NCBI RefSeq assembly: GCF_014203275.1
Contig: NZ_JACHIP010000001.1
Location: 1-64,000 of the forward strand
Reading direction: 5' to 3'
Origin: Granulicella aggregans
Lineage (GTDB): Bacteria > Acidobacteriota > Terriglobia > Terriglobales > Acidobacteriaceae
Length of the DNA stretch: 64,000 nt
Of the stretch, positions 58,679 to 64,000 are shown in pieces (position 1 is the stretch's first letter; each line of letters opens with the position of its first letter). The position numbers and the translations under genes were made by a program. The notes under the pieces were generated by a model. That model saw only the letters and a list, made by a program, of their open reading frames with translations. It was not told the origin of the DNA and ran no database searches.

Positions 58679-60490
58679 TTGAACTTAAGTCACTTCAATC
58701 GCATTGTGCGTCAGGTACTTCTGTTCCCAGTGATCTCGTTGGTGCTTGTCGCGGCCGCCTTGTCCTGGCAAATTGTCAGTTCCACAGATACCGTCAGACT
58801 TATCCAAGACTCTGACCAGTCCATCCAGCAGACCAATCTGGTCGGACGTTTGATCGTTGATCAGGAGTCAGGACTTCGCGGCTTCGAGGTCACCGGCGAA
58901 CGGAGCTTCCTGGGCCCCTACGATCAGGCCTCTAATCTCCTGCCCGCCGCTTTCGACAAGCTGGAAGCTCTCAAGCTGAACCGCTCCGAGCACCAGTTGA
59001 TCGCACAGCTTCGTTCCGATCACGAAGTCTGGATCGAGTCCTATGCCCGGCCCGTGATTGCCATGACCCAGGCCAGCGGCCAGGAGGCTGGGCTGCACGA
59101 TCTCGATCTAAATCAGCTTGGAAAGCAGCACATGGATAAGGTGCGAGCCGATCTCCAGGCCGTCGTTATGGCCGATGAGGCCCATCGCGCCTACCGCGTG
59201 GACCGTTGGCGCGTTCAAGTACGCGACATGGTCATCGGCCTCGGCCTCTTCGCCATCGTGACCGGAATCTTCATTGGACTCTTCACCCGCAACCGCCTTC
59301 ACGTTGTCTCCGACGCCTACGAGACCTGGGTAGACACGCTCCGCGTCAAGAACGAGGAACTCTACCTCTCCGGGCAGCAGCTTCGTACCACCCTCGCATC
59401 CATTGGCGACGGTGTCATCACCTGCGATGCCGATGGCCGCATCCGGATGATGAACCAGGTCGCCTCCGACATGACCGGATGGAAGATCGATGATGCCCTG
59501 GGCCGCCCCCTGGACACTGTCTTTCACATCCTGAACGGTGAGACTCGCCAGCTCATCGAAGATCCCGTTCACAAGGTGAAACGCCTCGATGCGATCGTCG
59601 GCCTCGGTCCAGATAAAGCCGGCAACACGATCCTCGTTCGCCAGGACGGTACCGAGATCAACATCAGCGATAGCGGAGCGCCGATTCGCGATCAGGACGG
59701 CACAATCACGGGTATCGTCCTGGTCTTCCGCGATGTCACCGTAGCCCTTCGGACCCAGGAAGCGCTCATCGCCAACGAGAAACTTGCTGTCGCGGGACGA
59801 CTCGCAGCCAGCATCGCTCACGAGATTCACAATCCTCTCGACTCCGTCTCCAACATGCTCTATCTCATGAGCTCTGGCAGCACGGAGGAAGAAAACAGGC
59901 AGTTCCTGGAGATGGCACGGCAGGAGATCGATCGCGTAACCCAGATCAGCCGCTCCATGCTCAGCCTCTACCGCGAGTCCACCGCGCCCATCCCGATTAA
60001 CATCCGCGAGATCCTTTCCGGCACCTTGGTTTTGCTGGATCATCGCGTTCAGGATCTTCAATCAACGGTCCACCTCACCGCGCCCGAAGATCTCACCATC
60101 CACGGCTTCCCCGCCGAGCTTCGCCAGGTCTTCACCAATCTCGTGATCAACGCCGTAGAAGCCGCCGGTGCCAGCGGCCACGTTGAAGTCACTGCCAAGC
60201 ACGTTTTGCCCGCCGATTCCTCCGCAACGGAACGCCACGCCGACGGCGTCCTTGTAGAGATCCTCGACAACGGCCCGGGCATCTCCGACGCCGCCTCCGC
60301 GAAGCTCTTCCAGCCGTTCTTCTCCACCAAGGGCGAACAAGGCACAGGCCTCGGTCTTTGGGTCAGCCGCGGAATCGTCAGCAAACACGGCGGCATCATC
60401 AACCTCGAAAGCCGCAAAGATACCCGCGGCGCAGTTGCCCGCGTCTTCCTCAGCACCCAGCCGGTGATCTCACCCGGCGGTGCCGACTAG
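58679..60490 (+). CDS. CHASE3-PAS histidine kinase
   Basis: 603 residues. TTG start. A first membrane segment (about 13-33), a CHASE3 extracytoplasmic sensor (about 38-170; QESGLRGFEVTGE), a second segment (about 185-202), one PAS domain (about 235-355), then HisKA with His381 (SIAHEIHNPLDS) and an HATPase with NLVINAVEAA, DNGPGIS and GTGLGLWVSRGI. A soluble signal or oxidant may be sensed in the periplasm; the ligand is not known. The stop overlaps the convergent aldolase gene by four bases. Confidence 0.9.
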   Translation: MNLSHFNRIVRQVLLFPVISLVLVAAALSWQIVSSTDTVRLIQDSDQSIQQTNLVGRLIVDQESGLRGFEVTGERSFLGPYDQASNLLPAAFDKLEALKLNRSEHQLIAQLRSDHEVWIESYARPVIAMTQASGQEAGLHDLDLNQLGKQHMDKVRADLQAVVMADEAHRAYRVDRWRVQVRDMVIGLGLFAIVTGIFIGLFTRNRLHVVSDAYETWVDTLRVKNEELYLSGQQLRTTLASIGDGVITCDADGRIRMMNQVASDMTGWKIDDALGRPLDTVFHILNGETRQLIEDPVHKVKRLDAIVGLGPDKAGNTILVRQDGTEINISDSGAPIRDQDGTITGIVLVFRDVTVALRTQEALIANEKLAVAGRLAASIAHEIHNPLDSVSNMLYLMSSGSTEEENRQFLEMARQEIDRVTQISRSMLSLYRESTAPIPINIREILSGTLVLLDHRVQDLQSTVHLTAPEDLTIHGFPAELRQVFTNLVINAVEAAGASGHVEVTAKHVLPADSSATERHADGVLVEILDNGPGISDAASAKLFQPFFSTKGEQGTGLGLWVSRGIVSKHGGIINLESRKDTRGAVARVFLSTQPVISPGGAD

Positions 60491-61515
60491 CACTCTAGCT
60501 CTTCCACCGCAATCTCTGCGGCTCGCTCACAGGCACCGCGATTCACATCCAGGTGCGTGACGAACCGCACCACATCCGGGCCGATTGCGCTCGCGAGCAC
60601 TCCCCGTCCCTTCAGCCGCCCCACATACCCTGCCGCATCCCCCGCGATCAGCCGGAAAATTACGATATTTGTCTGCACCGCTTCCAGATCGATCTCCACC
60701 AGTCCCGACTCCGCAACCGCCTCGGCCAGAATCCGCGCATGAATGTGATCCTCAGATAACCGACCCGGTCCTTCTTCGAGCGCAATCAGCCCGGCCGCCG
60801 CAAGCACGCCCGCCTGCCGCATTCCTCCGCCCAGCGCCTTGCGAATGCTCCTTGCTCGCGCCATCAGATCTTTCGATCCCACCAGCATGGAGCCTACCGG
60901 CGCGCCCAGCCCCTTTGAAAGACAAAACATCACCGTGTCGAACCCGCTCGTGAGTTTGGCTACCGGCACACCCAGCGCCACAGCCGCGTTGAAGACCCGC
61001 GCCCCGTCCAAATGCACAGGAAGCCCAGCCTTCTTTGCCTCCGCCCAGATCTCCTCGAACACTACCACCGGCGTCACTGTCCCACCCGCCATATTGTGCG
61101 TATTCTCGACACAAATCAGCCCCGTCTGCGCCCGGTAGTAGATCGACGGCGCGATGACGGGAGCAATATGCTGCCACGTCAAAATTCCCCGCTCGGCCGC
61201 CACCGTCCGCACCTGGCATCCGGCAAACGCGGCAATCATGCCCATCTCCCAGTCCAGTACATGCGACCGCGCCTCGCAGATCACCTCTTGCCCATGCTGT
61301 GTATGAAGGCGGATCGCCGTCACGTTCCCCATTGTCCCGGTCGGCATAAAAATCGCCGCCTCGCGCCCGAAGACCTCCGCTGCCTTTGCCTCAAGCAGGT
61401 TCACAGTCGGGTCCTCAGCGTAAACATCATCTCCGACCTCAGCCGCTGCCATCGCCTGCCGCATCTTCTCGGACGGCTTCGTAACCGTGTCACTCCTCAG
61501 ATCAATCACTTCCAC
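60487..61515 (-). CDS. Low-specificity L-threonine aldolase
   Basis: 342 residues from GTG 61515, with GGGGTGAA immediately upstream; a longer frame to 61626 would overlap the GNAT gene. PLP-dependent fold type I: DLRSDTVTKPSEKMRQAM, EVGDDVYAEDPTVN, a FMPTGTMGN loop and the PLP Lys in CLSKGLGAPVG. It cleaves L-threonine or allo-threonine to glycine and acetaldehyde. It follows the GNAT gene by 28 bp. The histidine kinase gene converges on its end. Confidence 0.9.
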   Translation of the reverse strand: MEVIDLRSDTVTKPSEKMRQAMAAAEVGDDVYAEDPTVNLLEAKAAEVFGREAAIFMPTGTMGNVTAIRLHTQHGQEVICEARSHVLDWEMGMIAAFAGCQVRTVAAERGILTWQHIAPVIAPSIYYRAQTGLICVENTHNMAGGTVTPVVVFEEIWAEAKKAGLPVHLDGARVFNAAVALGVPVAKLTSGFDTVMFCLSKGLGAPVGSMLVGSKDLMARARSIRKALGGGMRQAGVLAAAGLIALEEGPGRLSEDHIHARILAEAVAESGLVEIDLEAVQTNIVIFRLIAGDAAGYVGRLKGRGVLASAIGPDVVRFVTHLDVNRGACERAAEIAVEELEC

Positions 61516-61543
61516 TTCACCCCTTTTGTAGGTCCTGCCCACT

Positions 61544-62026
61544 TCAACCCTTCGATTCAAAACTGAAGAAGCTCCAGTCTTCGCCCTCAACCTGAGTCGC
61601 AATGGGCTGGACCTCTCGCCCCGCAAACTCCGCTATTGCCAACTCCCAGAAACGCAGCGCCGGAAGATTTCGGTCCCGAACGCGCACTCTCCATTCGCCC
61701 GGAAACCTCGACCACACCTCTTTCGCCGCGTGTTTCGCAACTCCCTTTCTACGGTAGGCACGCAGAACGAAGAACTCCGCAATGTCCCACACTTCTTCCA
61801 CCTTCTGCACCAGCGCGAGCCCGGCCAGCTTTCCATCCTTCCTGATCAGAAACGCATGTCGATCAGATTCCGACCAATAGAGCGAAAGCCCCGGATAATC
61901 AAACCGACCACTCTCTCCGACCTCCAAGTTAAGCAACTCGCTGAAGTCATAAACGTAAAACTCCAGCAGATTCGCTAGAACTGCATGGTCTGCCTGAACC
62001 GCCTCAACGACATCGAGATCATTCAC
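61544..62026 (-). CDS. GNAT acetyltransferase
   Basis: 160 residues of the GNAT fold. The acetyl-CoA loop is RAYRRKGVAKHAAKEV (about 92-107). Other features: LEFYVYDFSELL near the N-terminus and RFWELAIAEF at the end. The substrate is unknown. It overlaps hemW by four bases, so the two are translationally coupled. Confidence 0.85.
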   Translation of the reverse strand: MNDLDVVEAVQADHAVLANLLEFYVYDFSELLNLEVGESGRFDYPGLSLYWSESDRHAFLIRKDGKLAGLALVQKVEEVWDIAEFFVLRAYRRKGVAKHAAKEVWSRFPGEWRVRVRDRNLPALRFWELAIAEFAGREVQPIATQVEGEDWSFFSFESKG

Positions 62027-63195
62027 ACCGCAACCCGCAGCAACTCACCAAAGACCTCATTGGAGATCATCCGCCCCCGTTCGCTCAACATCACCCGCGC
62101 TCCATGCTGCTGGAGCAATCCATCCTTTGCGAGCTCCCCAGCCATACCCGCAAACGTTTCGACCCGGCCACTTCCGAACTCAGCCTTCAGATCATCCAGG
62201 CTGACGCCCACATTCCTTCGCAGACCCAGAAATAGCGCCTCCTCAAACGCGCCGTCCTCATCCACTTCGGTCACCTCGCGCTCCGCTCCCACCGCATACG
62301 CCTCCAGCGAATCCGCATTGGCGAGCCGTACTGCGCCCTCACCCCGCCGCAGCATAGAGTGCGCATCTACCCCAAACCCCAGATACGGCGCTCGCTGCCA
62401 GTACTTCAAGTTGTGCCGCGAAGCGTGACCATCCCTCGCAAAGTTCGAGATCTCGTACTGCTCCAATCTCGCCTCGCCGAAACGCTCGATCGCCCACGCA
62501 TAAAACTCCGTCATCGCCTCATCGCTAGGCACCGTCATTGCCTGGTACCGAGGCCCGCCCGCGATCAACTCCTTGCCCAGCCGCGACTCCTCATCGACTT
62601 CCAGCATGTAGACGCTCGCGTGTGGAACTCCGGAGTCGATCACAGCATCGACTGATAACTCCCAGCTCGCCGCACTTTGCCGAGGCAGACCCGCAATCAA
62701 ATCCAGGCTGATCTCAGAGATCCCCGCCGCCCGCACCCGCGCAATCTCCGCCCGACACTGCTCCGCCGTATGCAGCCTTCCCACAGCCGCAGCCTCTGCA
62801 TCCACAAACGACTGCACCCCGAAGCTGACCCGGTTCACCCCTTGCCGGATCATCTCGTCCAGCGTCGCCTCGGACATCTGCCCCGGCGCGCACTCCACCG
62901 TAACCTCGGAACCGGCCGCAATCGCAAACTCCCCGTGCAGAGCTGCGAAGATCCTCTGCAACTGGACCGGCTCAAGCAGGCTAGGCGTCCCACCGCCGAA
63001 GTAGATCGTATCGACCACACCCGGAAGCTCCGCCCTTAACTCGACAGCCCGTGCCCGAGCCGCCGCAATCTCAGCCACCAGCCCGTCAACATAGGCGTTC
63101 ATGCGCTCCAGCCCGAACGCCCCCGAAGCAAAGTTGCAGAACGTACACTTCGCCTTGCAGAACGGCACCGAGATATAGATTCCCAATGACTCCAT
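62023..63195 (-). CDS. hemW: HemW-type radical SAM protein (haem chaperone)
   Basis: 390 residues. The radical SAM motif CKAKCTFCNF (Cys13, Cys17, Cys20; CX3CX2C) is near the N-terminus, after YISVPF, as in HemW. Other family features: DTIYFGGGTPSLL, TVECAPGQM, NRVSFGVQSF and NLKYWQRAPYLGFGVDAHS. HemW was once called an oxygen-independent coproporphyrinogen oxidase but binds haem and lacks its oxidase residues. It should deliver haem to respiratory enzymes. This is consistent with a cytochrome-rich genome. Confidence 0.9.
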   Translation of the reverse strand: MESLGIYISVPFCKAKCTFCNFASGAFGLERMNAYVDGLVAEIAAARARAVELRAELPGVVDTIYFGGGTPSLLEPVQLQRIFAALHGEFAIAAGSEVTVECAPGQMSEATLDEMIRQGVNRVSFGVQSFVDAEAAAVGRLHTAEQCRAEIARVRAAGISEISLDLIAGLPRQSAASWELSVDAVIDSGVPHASVYMLEVDEESRLGKELIAGGPRYQAMTVPSDEAMTEFYAWAIERFGEARLEQYEISNFARDGHASRHNLKYWQRAPYLGFGVDAHSMLRRGEGAVRLANADSLEAYAVGAEREVTEVDEDGAFEEALFLGLRRNVGVSLDDLKAEFGSGRVETFAGMAGELAKDGLLQQHGARVMLSERGRMISNEVFGELLRVAV

Positions 63196-63245
63196 GAACG
63201 AAACGGCCTCGCTTTAGATTCTTTCACGCAAGCGCCGCCCACGCA

Positions 63246-63343
63246 CCACCGCAGCCCCCCACCGCAGACTCATCCACCGCAGCCCGAGTAGTATCATCGC
63301 ATCTAATCGATGGCCATCTCTTCCAAACCGCGTTCCACCGCAG
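63246..63343. repeat. Four copies of a 9-bp unit before and in the GAF gene
   Basis: CCACCGCAG occurs at 63246-63254, 63259-63267, 63274-63282 and 63335-63343. Spacing is 13, 15 and 61 bases. Three lie in the 114-bp gap between hemW and the GAF gene. It may be a binding site or only GC-rich chance similarity. Confidence 0.3.
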
Positions 63344-64000
63344 CCGGGGCAGACCCGATCACGCCCCACGACCGCTTCGAAGGTGACTACCGTCCCGCAT
63401 CGGCAATCGAGTCCGGCGCTGAGCCCTTGGCGAACGTCTCCGCCCGCCTCGAACCCCTCCAGATCGACTTCCTCCTCCGTCTCGCTGACGCCCTCAACAC
63501 CACGCTCGACCTCAACACCCTGATGCACCGTGTCGCCGACCTCGTCCGCGCCGTCATCGACTACCGCATCTTCGCCATCCTTCTTCTGAACGACAAAACA
63601 AATGAACTCCGCATGCGCTTCCAGACCGGCCACACCCCCGAGGCCGAACGCATGCGCATCAAGATCGGCCACGGCATCGTCGGTCAGGCCGCCCTGCAGC
63701 GCAAGTCCATGCTCATCGACGACGTGAAGAAGGACGAGAACTACATCAACATCCACGATCAGGTGCTCTCCGAGCTTGCCGTCCCGCTCATCGTCAAAAA
63801 CAAGGTCATCGGCGTCATTGACATCCAGTCCGAACACGCCGCATTCTTCACCCAGGAACACCGCCGCCTGCTTGAGCTCACCGCCTCCCGCATGGGCGTC
63901 GCCATCGAGAACGCCCGGCTCTACACCCGCGTCTCCCGCCAGGCGCAGACCCTCACCGTCCTCGCCGAGATCTCCCGCGAGATCTCCAGCATCCTCGACC
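63310..64000 (+). CDS. GAF-domain protein, cut by the right edge
   Basis: 230 residues visible from ATG 63310; the frame stays open to the window end. After a 45-residue polar start there is a GAF domain (about 60-205) with FAILLLND, IGHGIVGQAALQRK and AVPLIVKNKVIGVIDIQS, then a helix and the start of a second repeat (LTVLAEISREISSILD). Such double-GAF starts often precede a phosphatase, kinase or cyclase domain; here the output domain is outside the window. GAF units bind small ligands, including cyclic nucleotides. It diverges from hemW. Confidence 0.85.
   Translation, partial: MAISSKPRSTAAGADPITPHDRFEGDYRPASAIESGAEPLANVSARLEPLQIDFLLRLADALNTTLDLNTLMHRVADLVRAVIDYRIFAILLLNDKTNELRMRFQTGHTPEAERMRIKIGHGIVGQAALQRKSMLIDDVKKDENYINIHDQVLSELAVPLIVKNKVIGVIDIQSEHAAFFTQEHRRLLELTASRMGVAIENARLYTRVSRQAQTLTVLAEISREISSILD

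Noticed and set aside
59108..60061. A 317-codon minus-strand frame opposite the CHASE3 kinase gene
   Set aside because: Antisense shadow; the kinase motifs on the plus strand are decisive.
63214..63861. A 215-codon minus-strand frame at the right edge
   Set aside because: It lies opposite the GAF-domain gene, whose motifs are clear even though the gene is cut by the edge.
1..64000. CRISPR arrays, tRNA/rRNA genes, transposases, integrases, attachment sites
   Set aside because: I looked for repeats with regular spacers, cloverleaf-like segments and mobile-element motifs and found none; weak tRNA-like folds cannot be excluded by eye.

Overview
The window looks like a chromosomal segment of a GC-rich, Gram-negative (didermic) bacterium, most likely an Acidobacteriota member of the Terriglobia/Acidobacteriaceae type (Granulicella, Edaphobacter, Terriglobus relatives). 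This is inferred from the mix of gene families (LPS heptose genes, TonB, TolC, PagL-like deacylase, YvcK, DUF4254, SBP/vWA plus PspA, multihaem cytochromes, CHASE2 cyclase, UbiD, no phage or IS genes) and from uniform GC-rich codon use; no rRNA gene is present to prove it. I see no tRNA, rRNA, CRISPR array, transposase or integrase.

Region by region. 0.3-6.3 kb, minus strand: envelope polysaccharide genes (GT9 heptosyltransferase, hldE, hldD, an ATP-grasp ligase, a WecG/TagA glycosyltransferase). 6.4-9.0 kb, plus: DUF4254, a TPR protein with a consensus promoter, and yvcK. 9.1-17.9 kb, minus: one long directon with a CHASE2 adenylate cyclase, a DUF928-like protein, a metallo-beta-lactamase-fold hydrolase, a lipoprotein joining a solute-binding and a vWA domain, a membrane-anchored paralogue of that binding domain, PspA, a coiled-coil membrane protein and a GNAT enzyme. 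18.1-21.8 kb: a GlcG/HbpS-like lipoprotein, a TAT-exported DinB protein and a multihaem cytochrome c.

22.0-28.3 kb, plus, is the most unusual part: a tightly coupled four-gene operon encoding a NuoE-NuoF fusion, a 757-residue protein with a NuoG/HoxU-like N-terminus, two cyclic-nucleotide-binding domains and a DmsB-like ferredoxin, a cytochrome-b-like membrane protein, and a membrane-anchored decahaem cytochrome c. Together they could carry electrons from NAD(P)H across the inner membrane to the periplasm under cAMP control; the CHASE2 cyclase 4 kb away could supply the ligand. This function is inference.

28.4-44.2 kb: small membrane proteins, a lone NuoI, a PagL-like deacylase overlapping a UbiD decarboxylase, TonB, a DedA-rhodanese fusion, Dps, an EmrA/TolC pair without its permease, xylulokinase, an ABC exporter, and a CusF-SCO1 fusion. 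44.2-50.6 kb: a two-gene AddB/AddA-type helicase-nuclease. 50.6-57.9 kb, minus: the phosphate regulon phoB-phoR-pstSCAB-phoU plus one unknown gene. 58.1-64.0 kb: a lone receiver, a CHASE3-PAS histidine kinase, threonine aldolase, a GNAT enzyme, HemW, and the start of a GAF-domain protein cut by the window edge.
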